Shown here piece after piece: positions 54,605 to 63,323 of a DNA stretch of 64,000 nucleotides. The stretch is taken from assembly GCF_011927835.1 (NCBI RefSeq), contig NZ_JAATJH010000002.1, positions 1 through 64,000 on the forward strand, read 5' to 3'. The translations under genes and the position numbers were made by a program. The notes beneath the pieces were generated by a model. That model saw nothing but the letters and a program-made list of their open reading frames with translations, had not been told where the DNA came from and made no database searches. The first letter of the stretch is position 1, and every line of letters starts with the position of its first letter. Origin of the DNA: Neolewinella antarctica (GTDB lineage: Bacteria; Bacteroidota; Bacteroidia; Chitinophagales; Saprospiraceae).

Positions 54605-54645
54605 GGAAAGAAGATAGAATAAAGACCACAGACTAAACACCAAAA

Positions 54646-57600
54646 ATGCAACTCCCAAACTGGTCCATCCAAAACGGTTCTTTCGTAGCCATCCTAACCC
54701 TGATCGCCGCCGCCGTAGGCATTCTTTCTTACCAGAGCATGCCCCGCTCCGAAGACCCGAGTATTAACCTTCCGAGGTATATCCTGACGATCGTCTACCC
54801 CGGCACCAGCCCGCAGGATATGGAAGAACTGATCGTTAATCCGTTGGAGGACGCGCTGGAAGAGGTGGACGATCTTGATAAAGTCACTACCGACATCTCT
54901 GAAGGCGTGGCTTTTTTCCGAATTGAAGCTTCGTTTAACATCGAGGACTGGGACGATAAAGGTGTAGAGATCGAACGGCAACTGAACACGGTCCGGGATC
55001 AATTACCGGCGGGTATTGTTTTTTACGAATTCGGGCAATTCAAGCAGGAAGACCGGGCGGTGGTCCATCAGATCGCGCTCACTTCCCCGGCCGCTCCGTA
55101 CTACGAATTGGAGCAGATTGCGGAGAACGTCGAGGACCGCCTCGAAGCCGTCGCGGGCGTGAAGGCAGTGAAATTAGATGCTTTTCCGGATCGACTGGTG
55201 CGCGTTAGTATCGACTTCGAAAAGTGCGTGGCGCGGGGCGTGGCACCGGGGACAGTCATCCAGGTCCTGCGGGAAAACAACGTGAACGTGCCGGGGGGCA
55301 ACGTCGCCGCGGCCGGGACCAGCTTCAGCATCAAAACGAGCGGCAGCTACGATGACCTGGAAGCGATTCGCCAGACCGTACTGGTCAGTCGCGACGAACG
55401 GCTGATCTACCTCCGCGACGTGGCCGACGTCAACTTCGCCTACGAAGAAGAGCGGTGGCGAGCACGCTACAACGGCGAACGGGCACTGCTGCTTTCGGTG
55501 CTGCTGGAGAACGAGAGCAACATCATGAACGTGAGTGAAGATATTCACGCGGCCCTCGACGAGGCGCGCGTTGATCTGCCGCCCACCGTTCGCTTGCAAA
55601 CGGCCTTCGAGCAGGCTCCGGCGGTGAAGGCTCGTATCGGCGATTTCTTTATGAATCTCCTGCAGGGTGTATTACTCGTGGGCGTGATCATCCTGTTATT
55701 TCTCGGCTTGCGGCCGGCGTTGATCGTGATGATCGTCATTCCTTTGTGCATTCTCGTTTCGCTGGCGCTACTGAACGGGAGCGGTTTTGCCCTGCAGCAG
55801 ATCAGTATTGCCGCCTTAGTGCTCGCGCTCGGTTTGTTGGTAGATAACGGCATCGTGGTGGTAGAAAACATCAATGATTATTTGAAGCAGGGGCTGTCTC
55901 CGGCTGAAGCGGCGGCCAAGGGCACGGGCGAGGTCGGGTGGGCCATTGTCAGCTCGACGGTAACGACCTTACTGGCGTTCCTTCCGCTGACGCAGCTGGG
56001 TGGCGGGCCGGGGGAATTCCTCAAATCTTTGCCGGTCACGGTGATGCTCACGTTGGGGATTTCGCTGTTGCTGGCGCTTACTTTTAGTCCGCTACTAGCA
56101 TCTAAAATACTGAAATACCGGGAGGGCCGGAAGGCGCCCTTACCGCAGCGAGCCCTACACTGGGTGATCGCCAAGATCTACCGGCCGGCGCTTAACATTA
56201 GTCTGCGGTACGGGGCGCTCGTGATCGTAGTGGCGATCGGGTTGTTAATTGGCGCGGTAAGCCTGTTCCCCAGCATCGGCGTCAGTTTTTTCCCGACGGC
56301 GGATAAGCCCGTGCTCCTGATCGACGTCAAAACGCCCCCGGGCAGTGATCTGGAGGAGACGGACCGTGCGGTGTCGTTCGTGGAGTCCGTGGTAGGTGGT
56401 CTAGAGTATACTCGTGATTATTCCGCTAACGTCGGCCACGGGAATCCTTTCATTTATTACAACCGAATTCCACGAAATTTCCGAAAGAACGTAGGCCAGA
56501 TACTCGTCAATTTCACCGAATGGGACCCGGTCCGTTTCTACGCCACCTTACGTGATTTAAGGGAAACATTTGGCGCGTACGCAGGTGCGGAGATCACTTT
56601 CCAGGAGCTAAAGAACGGCGCCCCCGTCAACGCCCCCATCGAACTACGAATCAGCGGCCCCGACGACCGTCAAGTCGAAGCACTGACCGGTAAAGTAGCC
56701 GCCATCCTGATCGCCACGGAAGGAACCATCAACATCCAAAACGACCTTCTCGAACGCAAAACCGACCTCCACCTGAGAATGAACCCCGAAAAGGCCGGCC
56801 TGACCAACCTCAACACCCTCGATTTTGACCGTACCATTCTCGCCAGCCTCTCCGGCCTCACCTTCGACGAAGTCAGCCTGGCCGACGGCGAAGACTACCC
56901 GCTCAACATCCGCATCGCCTACGACGACGCGGCCCCGGGCATCGAAGACTTCGACCGCGTGTACGTTCCCACGCGGACCGGCGCGCAAATTCCGCTCCGC
57001 CAGGTCGCCGACCTGGAATTCGTCAGCATGCCTTCCTCCCTCACCCACTTCGATCTGGAGCGGGTCGCCATCGTCACCGCCGACGTCACGAACGCCGACA
57101 ATACCATCGCCATCAGCCAAAGTATCCTGGCCGAAGTAGAAGCGATCGACTGGCCGGCGGGCTACAAATACACCGTCGGTGGGGAATACGAAAAGCAACA
57201 ATCCACCTTCGGCACGCTGGGTATTATTTTAATACTGGCTATGCTCGGTATTTTCGCCGTGCTAGTCTTACAGTTTAAATCGCTCCTCCAACCCATCATC
57301 GTTTTCTCCGCCCTGCCGCTGGCGGTGACGGGCAGTTTCGTAGCCCTTTGGCTGACGGGTTGGTCGTTCAGTTTCTTCGCTTTCGTCGGTTTTGTCTCGC
57401 TGTCCGGCATCGTGGTCAACAACAGCATTATTTTGGTGGATTATATGAATCAGTTGCGCGACGAAGGGCTACCGCTGGCGCGGGTCGTTCGGGAGGGAGC
57501 CGAACGGCGGTTTGTGCCCATCGTGCTCACTACGTTGACGACCATTCTGGGCCTGCTGCCCCTCACGTTACAGGCGACGAGTTTGTGGTCGCCGCTGGGC

Positions 57601-57693
57601 TGGACGATCATCGGGGGCATGGTTTCTTCTACGCTGCTGACGTTGCTGGTGGTGCCGGTGCTTTATGGGTGGCTGACGGTTGGGCGGGGGTAG
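54646..57693 (+). CDS. RND efflux pump, inner-membrane permease
   Basis: 1015 residues, the usual AcrB/MdtB-type length. The first TM (SFVAILTLIAAAVGILSY) and porter subdomains (PGTSPQDMEELIVNPLEDAL) are followed by TM2-6 with the proton-relay helix ALGLLVDNGIVVVENIN. The second docking/porter half comes next, then TM8-12 with GFVSLSGIVVNNSIILVDY. It exports drugs, lipids or other hydrophobic compounds using proton motive force, together with the TolC and adaptor proteins. Last gene of the operon. Confidence 0.95.
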   Translation: MQLPNWSIQNGSFVAILTLIAAAVGILSYQSMPRSEDPSINLPRYILTIVYPGTSPQDMEELIVNPLEDALEEVDDLDKVTTDISEGVAFFRIEASFNIEDWDDKGVEIERQLNTVRDQLPAGIVFYEFGQFKQEDRAVVHQIALTSPAAPYYELEQIAENVEDRLEAVAGVKAVKLDAFPDRLVRVSIDFEKCVARGVAPGTVIQVLRENNVNVPGGNVAAAGTSFSIKTSGSYDDLEAIRQTVLVSRDERLIYLRDVADVNFAYEEERWRARYNGERALLLSVLLENESNIMNVSEDIHAALDEARVDLPPTVRLQTAFEQAPAVKARIGDFFMNLLQGVLLVGVIILLFLGLRPALIVMIVIPLCILVSLALLNGSGFALQQISIAALVLALGLLVDNGIVVVENINDYLKQGLSPAEAAAKGTGEVGWAIVSSTVTTLLAFLPLTQLGGGPGEFLKSLPVTVMLTLGISLLLALTFSPLLASKILKYREGRKAPLPQRALHWVIAKIYRPALNISLRYGALVIVVAIGLLIGAVSLFPSIGVSFFPTADKPVLLIDVKTPPGSDLEETDRAVSFVESVVGGLEYTRDYSANVGHGNPFIYYNRIPRNFRKNVGQILVNFTEWDPVRFYATLRDLRETFGAYAGAEITFQELKNGAPVNAPIELRISGPDDRQVEALTGKVAAILIATEGTINIQNDLLERKTDLHLRMNPEKAGLTNLNTLDFDRTILASLSGLTFDEVSLADGEDYPLNIRIAYDDAAPGIEDFDRVYVPTRTGAQIPLRQVADLEFVSMPSSLTHFDLERVAIVTADVTNADNTIAISQSILAEVEAIDWPAGYKYTVGGEYEKQQSTFGTLGIILILAMLGIFAVLVLQFKSLLQPIIVFSALPLAVTGSFVALWLTGWSFSFFAFVGFVSLSGIVVNNSIILVDYMNQLRDEGLPLARVVREGAERRFVPIVLTTLTTILGLLPLTLQATSLWSPLGWTIIGGMVSSTLLTLLVVPVLYGWLTVGRG

Positions 57694-57968
57694 GGGGTTT
57701 TAAACGTACGGGCGCGGCCGCGGGTGCAGAGGATTTTTCGGTGAAGAGCGGGGTGAGTTAGGCAGCTACAGCTGCGGTTGAACCCGAACGCAAATAATTT
57801 CCGCACCCCGAATGCGTTGTTTGCACGAATCCGTTCGCTCAACGGTACTTTTGGCGGAGCATGTCTTTGCTCTTTGGGGTCCAGCTGATGTAAACAACGG
57901 ACGCGCCGCCCCCGAAAAAACTGACGGCTAAACAATCAGCCGCGTTCACTAAACCCAGACCCATAATT
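57694..57968. other. Intergenic with GC-rich family 3 motif
   Basis: GGGCGCGGCCGCGGGTGCAG occurs at about 57708. No gene is seen. The promoter of the downstream exported protein should lie near 57900-57960. Confidence 0.45.
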
Positions 57969-59228
57969 ATGAATGTTGACCGCCCGTACAAAAATGGAGT
58001 GTTCGTGCTAGTTATAGCGAGCTTGAGCTTATTTTCACAGACAACCTTAGCCGGCCAAAACCTCCGGGGCGTTCAGGACTCCCTCCGCATCGTTTATTCG
58101 AATTATTTCGAAACTGTCTCCTCTTTCAATAAGCTGGATAGTCTCGACAGAGAACTCGGTACGATCCGCTCCAACTATTCGTCTTTCCGGCAGGAACTCA
58201 ACGAGAATAACGCCAAGATCGGCGAGCTGACGACCGCGGAACTGACCACGCTATCCACCCGGTGGGCCAACCGCCGCGCCCAGATCATCGAAACCGCCGG
58301 CTTCGTGACCGTCGCCGAAACCAGCCTCAGCGCGCTGACGCTACTCCAAGAAGTGACGGACTACACGAACGCGATTTCGGAGCTCAACAACCCCGGCAAC
58401 GAGGAACTGGGGTTCAACCTGAACGACCGGATCATTCAAATCCTCGAAACCGAAATCGTTAAGGGCCGAAGGAAAGTGAACGACGGCGAGGCGGACAAAT
58501 TTCTGGCCATCGCCTCCGGCATTATCGACAACCCACTGACCACCCTCGTGACGAGTAGCATCCCGGTCGTATCCTCCATCAAGTCGATCTTCGACCTGGT
58601 CGTGGGCAGTGCCGTGCGGGGTAAAGACATCTCCGTCGACGACATCACGGAGCTACAAAAATCGATGGAGCGCTACGTCGCCCACTACGAGCGCCTGGCG
58701 GTCGCCCAGTACGACTTCGAACAGAACCTGAGTGCCGTCAACATCCGGCGTCAAACCATTGAGTTACTACTGAGAAATTTCACCAAGGAGCGGATCAAAA
58801 CGATCGATCCCTCCTTCGCTCAGAAACCGAAGAACGACGACCTGGAGCTCAACACTATCATCACCCGCTACTACCTCCAGGACGACGTGCAGGCGGAGCT
58901 CGATCTGCTGGTCAGCGAGTACGACAACGATTACGGCGCGTTACTGCTGGACGAACGAACGACCTACCCCTCCTACGGCATTGCCCAAGCCCGGCTCATC
59001 AAGGACGAAGTCGAAACGATCGGTAAGGAATACATTAAAGTGTACAACGACTACCAGTCGTCCCTGTCAAAAGCACTGCTTCAGAGCGCCGACATCGGCA
59101 AAGTCGGTAACATCGAAAAGAAGATTAATTTTCTGGACGGGCAGTTGCTCAAAGTGACGAGCGCGCTGAACAGCGCGATCAAGATTGAGCGCTTGGCGAA
59201 GGAGTTTGAGCCGCTAAATAAGTTCTAG
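57969..59228 (+). CDS. Exported coiled-coil protein of unknown function
   Basis: 419 residues. The signal peptide (VFVLVIASLSLFSQTTLAG) is followed by a mostly helical mature protein with long heptad-like stretches (FNKLDSLDRELGTIRSNYSS; ELQKSMERYVAHYERLAVAQ; IGKVGNIEKKINFLDGQLLK). A single hydrophobic patch near 180-205 (NPLTTLVTSSIPVVSSIKSI) could be an amphipathic or membrane-inserting segment. No family is recognised. Pore-former-like helical bundles share this layout, but that is speculation. It is monocistronic between the efflux operon and a convergent glycosidase. Confidence 0.7.
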   Translation: MNVDRPYKNGVFVLVIASLSLFSQTTLAGQNLRGVQDSLRIVYSNYFETVSSFNKLDSLDRELGTIRSNYSSFRQELNENNAKIGELTTAELTTLSTRWANRRAQIIETAGFVTVAETSLSALTLLQEVTDYTNAISELNNPGNEELGFNLNDRIIQILETEIVKGRRKVNDGEADKFLAIASGIIDNPLTTLVTSSIPVVSSIKSIFDLVVGSAVRGKDISVDDITELQKSMERYVAHYERLAVAQYDFEQNLSAVNIRRQTIELLLRNFTKERIKTIDPSFAQKPKNDDLELNTIITRYYLQDDVQAELDLLVSEYDNDYGALLLDERTTYPSYGIAQARLIKDEVETIGKEYIKVYNDYQSSLSKALLQSADIGKVGNIEKKINFLDGQLLKVTSALNSAIKIERLAKEFEPLNKF

Positions 59229-59281
59229 GGCGGGTGGGCTTTTGGTTTTGAGGAAGGGGCCCGTTCGTGTCGCCGGGGCCG

Positions 59282-61432
59282 TCACCATTCAACAACCACC
59301 GTAAAGTTTCTCCTGACTTCCGCCAAAATTTCAACGGTCAATAGCTCGTTCACGTACGCAAAAGCAACTTCTTTGCCACCACACGCAACCGACGTCGGGC
59401 GTTCGGGAATAATCGCCGCAAAGGTGCCGTAGTCAGCTACCACCACTTCCATCCTCCCCTTCTTTACGTTCTGTGTTACGATCGTACCTGGCGAATTATA
59501 TTTATTAAGGAGACCGATAACGGCGGCACGCTGCACTACCGGTAAAATAAAGAATAGCTGATAGCCCATTCTGGGAAGTTCTAATTGAAGCTTCTCCTGC
59601 TTACTGAGTCGCCAGCTTTCATTTGAGAAGTATTCGTGGACCACAAAGTCATCGCCCTCCAGGCCCACGACGTCGCTGGGGGACAGGGTCCCCTTCACTA
59701 AATCCGAATCGGCCAGGTTCCAGGCGCCGACCAGACCGACTTTTTCATCCCCCGAAAAGGCCTTGAATACTTTCGGCTCTTGTAGTTGAAACAGACAATC
59801 TTTGGTCGGCGTCAGTGGCCGGGAGGGGCGAATTAGCTTTCCATCGGAATAACATAGCGCCCGCAGTATTGCAAAATCTTGCGACCCCGGTTCGTCGGTG
59901 ACGTAAATCGGTCCGTTATTGATGGCCCTGGCGATGGCGTGAAATTCCGCGTCGGGGTTATGGGATTCGAACATATCAAAATCTGGAAATACCATCTGCT
60001 GAAAGTAGATAGAATTGTAAAACGCCATGACCAGGTGAGCCGCCGCGTTACCCCTTTCCATTCCGTAGCCAACGCCTCCCTCGTGTTCCGGGAAATAATC
60101 TTCCACCGCCCTGGCGACGGCCGAGCTGCCAAAATTTAGGTAGGCTTCCGCGGTCATGTCCATGCAGTTGATGACCGCGCCGTCGAAATAGGTGTCGGCG
60201 GATTGGTACAGGGCTGCGTGCATTTTTTCGCTCAGCGTAAATATGGGGTAGTTGTTAACCGCCATCTTCTCCGTAACCAGTTGGTTGTCCACTTTCAAAA
60301 AATCAACGCCCTGATCGCTTAGTTGCTCGTGCATGGATTGGTAAAAAGACAGGAGGGAATCGCTCTCCGGCCTGATGAAGTGATGAGTAACCAGCGCTGA
60401 TGAATCGGGGTCCGTCGGGCGTACCTTTTGTTGCCAGGAAAATAATTCGGCTCGGTACCGCTCCCCGAGCTCTGAGTCCGGATTAATACCGTTCCAGTAG
60501 CCATTAAAAGTGTGCCACATCCCGACGTTCTTGATCCCAAAGTGTGTTTTTAAGGTATCGTTCAGTGAGCTGAAGCCGTTGGGGAATTTAGTTGTGTCCG
60601 GCCGGAATGAATTCAGCATGCCGGCGGTCGCATCGAGCCAGCCGTCGTCAACGATCACGTAACCGAGGGGAAAATCATTTTCGGTAAAGGTTTTTACGCT
60701 TTCGATGATTAGGTCTTCGTTTAACGCTTTTCCCAGGTTGGAAGCATTCCAGGTACACCAACCGAGGTAATCCAGCTGGTCCGGAAAGGACTTATTGGTT
60801 ACCAGGTTGTCGGTGGCACCCATGGAGTTCAGTCCAGCCCGGTAAAGGCCCGCGAATAGTGCGTGGGGGTCGTCCCCAAAGCCAATTACCAGCTGAGGTA
60901 TTTTATCGGTAGCTAACGCTGGTCCGTAGCTTACTGACTTTGCCCCGAACTTACCCTGGTGACTTCCCAGGGTAGTCCGGTACCCCCGGCCACTCAGGGG
61001 CATGGCCGCCCCAAAAAGCCCGTCGTCGTATTTCCAGTAGAAGAACTGTACGTCCCAGTCCTCAATGTCGCTAGGGTCAGTGACCAGCATTGGTTTGGTC
61101 CAGGAGTTCCAGGGTTTGTAGCGCCACAACGCGACGCCCTGGTCGAACCCCGGCATACCGTCAAAGAACGATCCTTTAAAATTATCCGCGTCGGTTTGAT
61201 TTACGGTGGGCTGTTTTAGGCTGATCAGCACGTAGTCGTTCTCGACTAGCGCTTCGGCGGAGGCTTCGGTTCCCGCGGCGTTTTCCGCTGAATACCCCTT
61301 CAACGCCGTAAGCCTTTCCTGGCCCCGGTAGATTACCGTAATGCCATCGTCCCCCCGCTGCAGTCCCAAGGGGGAAGCTGGGGGGCGGCAACTCAGCGAT
61401 CCTACTACGACGATGGCTAAGATTAATTGCAT
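59282..61432 (-). CDS. GH36/raffinose-synthase-like glycosidase lipoprotein
   Basis: About 717 residues from ATG 61432 (MQLILAIVVVGSLSC, lipobox GSLSC); the frame is open to 61489. The alpha-galactosidase clan barrel is recognisable: YLGWCTWNASNLGK, PLGYVIVDDGWLDA, GMWHTFNGYWNGI, the nucleophile Asp in VDFLKVDNQ, and a likely acid/base Asp in ARAVEDYFP. A C-terminal beta domain follows. It is closest in style to the Sip1/raffinose synthase subgroup of GH36, which in bacteria acts as alpha-galactosidase. Surface or periplasmic lipoprotein. No sugar transporter adjoins it. Confidence 0.88.
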   Translation of the reverse strand: MQLILAIVVVGSLSCRPPASPLGLQRGDDGITVIYRGQERLTALKGYSAENAAGTEASAEALVENDYVLISLKQPTVNQTDADNFKGSFFDGMPGFDQGVALWRYKPWNSWTKPMLVTDPSDIEDWDVQFFYWKYDDGLFGAAMPLSGRGYRTTLGSHQGKFGAKSVSYGPALATDKIPQLVIGFGDDPHALFAGLYRAGLNSMGATDNLVTNKSFPDQLDYLGWCTWNASNLGKALNEDLIIESVKTFTENDFPLGYVIVDDGWLDATAGMLNSFRPDTTKFPNGFSSLNDTLKTHFGIKNVGMWHTFNGYWNGINPDSELGERYRAELFSWQQKVRPTDPDSSALVTHHFIRPESDSLLSFYQSMHEQLSDQGVDFLKVDNQLVTEKMAVNNYPIFTLSEKMHAALYQSADTYFDGAVINCMDMTAEAYLNFGSSAVARAVEDYFPEHEGGVGYGMERGNAAAHLVMAFYNSIYFQQMVFPDFDMFESHNPDAEFHAIARAINNGPIYVTDEPGSQDFAILRALCYSDGKLIRPSRPLTPTKDCLFQLQEPKVFKAFSGDEKVGLVGAWNLADSDLVKGTLSPSDVVGLEGDDFVVHEYFSNESWRLSKQEKLQLELPRMGYQLFFILPVVQRAAVIGLLNKYNSPGTIVTQNVKKGRMEVVVADYGTFAAIIPERPTSVACGGKEVAFAYVNELLTVEILAEVRRNFTVVVEW

Positions 61433-61507
61433 AATTCGCCTAAGCAAATAACAAACGGAGGCGCACATTCTGAAAAATTGATTTTGCATAGTTTATCTAT
61501 CCAATAA

Positions 61508-61645
61508 AATAATCTTACGCAGAATCTTTTCGCCGCGTGAATCTAAAAGTACAGAAAAGGCGTGATCGAATGCGCCGAAGTATTTTTAACCCGCCATTTG
61601 TGAGTATTTGATCGTGTGGCAAAATCCGGTTGCGCAAAGTCAAAT
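61508..61645. repeat. Palindromic intergenic element, family 2, copy H (diverged)
   Basis: Begins near AAAATAATCTTACGCAGAAT and ends TTGCGCAAAGTCAAATA. The internal CTAAAAGTACAGAAAAGG arm is diverged from the CACAAAAGC consensus, and the complementary arm is mostly lost. An older copy. Confidence 0.6.
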
Positions 61646-61836
61646 ACCAAATTCAAATAAAACAGGTCTTCGCTGCCGGAGGGCGTGCTTTGGTTTATTC
61701 ATTGATTACGCTGACCGTGAATCCAGTAGTTCTCTGCACTGGCTCCGCAGTTTAGTGGGTATCCTTCTGCCCCAGTACCGCGCAATTGTCCCCGGGGTGG
61801 CACCAAACCGTGTCCGCTCCGTCCGCAAATCACCCC

Positions 61837-61857
61837 GGCACCCGCGACCGCGCCCAA
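61837..61857. repeat. GC-rich family 3 motif
   Basis: CACCCGCGACCGCGCCC, in the same orientation as at 21571 and about 94 bp upstream of a gene start. Other copies are near 6585, 20516, 24878, 26734, 39772, 44736 and 57708. Confidence 0.6.
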
Positions 61858-61950
61858 AGTTGAAGGTGGCGAGGTAGCTAACGTGCCTTACCCATAACAA
61901 TACCCCGTCCGGCAACGTTTTTCCCCAGATACTTAACTGAACCCCACTCC

Positions 61951-63108
61951 GTGAAAAACTTCTTTTTCTCCTTTCTCATTATTTTCCTCTCCTTTTTAGC
62001 CGGCGGTTACCTCTTCCCTGGCGGCTTTTTTTCGAATAATTTGAAGAACGGAGCAACTGAAATGAACGTCCGCAACGTCACCGCCGACCTGTTTTCGGAC
62101 CAAGCGACGCTACCCAAAACGACGCGCCCGGTGGGCAACACCATCGCCTACACCGACCAGGAACTTCACACCATCAACCTCTTCGAAAGCGCTAGCCCCG
62201 GCGTCTGCTACATCACCACCAAGACGCGCCAGCGCAGCTTCTGGAACCGCGACGTAACGGAGGTGCCTTCCGGCTCGGGCTCCGGCTTCGTGTGGGATAA
62301 AAACGGGCACATCATTACCAATTACCACGTAATTAAAGACGCGAGTAAAGCCATCGTGACGCTGGCGGACGGCGTGGATTACCAGGCGTCCCTCGTCGGA
62401 GCGGCGAAAGAAAAAGACCTGGCGGTGCTAAAAATTCAGGCCCCCGCGAACGTGCTGATGCCCGTGCCGGTTGGCGTGTCCAGCAACATCCGCGTTGGGC
62501 AGGCGGTCTACGCGATCGGTAACCCTTTTGGTCTCGACCAGTCGTTGACTACCGGGATCGTCAGCGCGCTCGACCGAGAAATCAACAGCCAGGCGAACGT
62601 GCCGATCCGGGGGGTGATTCAGTCGGACGCGGCGATTAATCCGGGGAATTCCGGTGGCCCGTTGCTGGACTCGCGCGGGCAGCTGATTGGAGTAAATACG
62701 GCTATTTACAGTCCGAGCGGGGCGTCAGCCGGTATCGGGTTTTCCATTCCCGTCGACGTGGTGAGCGTGGTGGTGCCCGATTTGATTCAGTACGGGGAGC
62801 TACGCCGGGCCAGCATTGGCGCGGAATTCCGGCCTCTGCGCCAGGGGCAGGGCTTGGCATTCTACGAAATTATGCCGAATTCCGCCGCCGCCCGTTACGG
62901 CCTGCGCGCCATCTACGAGGATAAGCGGAGCGGTCAGTGGTTGTTCGGCGATATTCTGACGGGCATCAACGGCCAGGCCGTGACCAACACGACCGAGCTT
63001 TACCTAGAACTGGAAAAGTATCAGCCGGGGCAGAAGGTGCAGTTGAACATCGTCCGGAAGGAGCAGGAAAGTGCGGTAGAGATCGTGTTGGGGAGCTCGG
63101 TGGAGTAG
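61951..63108 (+). CDS. HtrA/Deg-type serine protease
   Basis: 385 residues from a GTG start at 61951. The N-terminal segment FFFSFLIIFLSFLAGGYLF is a signal anchor or signal peptide. The S1C protease domain has an intact triad: H126 in ITNYHVIKD, D156 in EKDLAVLKI and S234 in NPGNSGGPLL. One PDZ domain follows (about 285-380: IGAEFRPL..., GDILTGINGQAV). Such proteases degrade or refold damaged envelope proteins under stress. Single PDZ resembles DegS/HhoA-type members; the expected second PDZ of DegP is absent. Confidence 0.94.
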   Translation: MKNFFFSFLIIFLSFLAGGYLFPGGFFSNNLKNGATEMNVRNVTADLFSDQATLPKTTRPVGNTIAYTDQELHTINLFESASPGVCYITTKTRQRSFWNRDVTEVPSGSGSGFVWDKNGHIITNYHVIKDASKAIVTLADGVDYQASLVGAAKEKDLAVLKIQAPANVLMPVPVGVSSNIRVGQAVYAIGNPFGLDQSLTTGIVSALDREINSQANVPIRGVIQSDAAINPGNSGGPLLDSRGQLIGVNTAIYSPSGASAGIGFSIPVDVVSVVVPDLIQYGELRRASIGAEFRPLRQGQGLAFYEIMPNSAAARYGLRAIYEDKRSGQWLFGDILTGINGQAVTNTTELYLELEKYQPGQKVQLNIVRKEQESAVEIVLGSSVE

Positions 63109-63119
63109 GCGCGGAGTCG

Positions 63120-63257
63120 CTGACTGACGGTACGTGAACCACTTGCCACAAAAGTACAGAAAGGGCTCTTGCGAGTTTCGCCGGGGCGCCATTTGCTCAC
63201 GCTCTCGTGATTACGTTATTGCGTGGTAAGTGCTGGCCGCTGCGTAAGGTTAGCTAA
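63120..63257. repeat. Palindromic intergenic element, family 2, copy I (diverged)
   Basis: Begins CTGACTGACGGTACGTGAAC and ends TGCGTAAGGTTAGCTA, 11 bp after the HtrA stop. The hairpin arms (CCACAAAAGTACAGAAAGG and its partner) are diverged. Confidence 0.65.
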
Positions 63258-63323
63258 TAACAGGGGATTCTACGTTGGTTACGCTTTGTGGGGCTACGTC
63301 GGCGGGGGGGTGGTACTGTTTAT

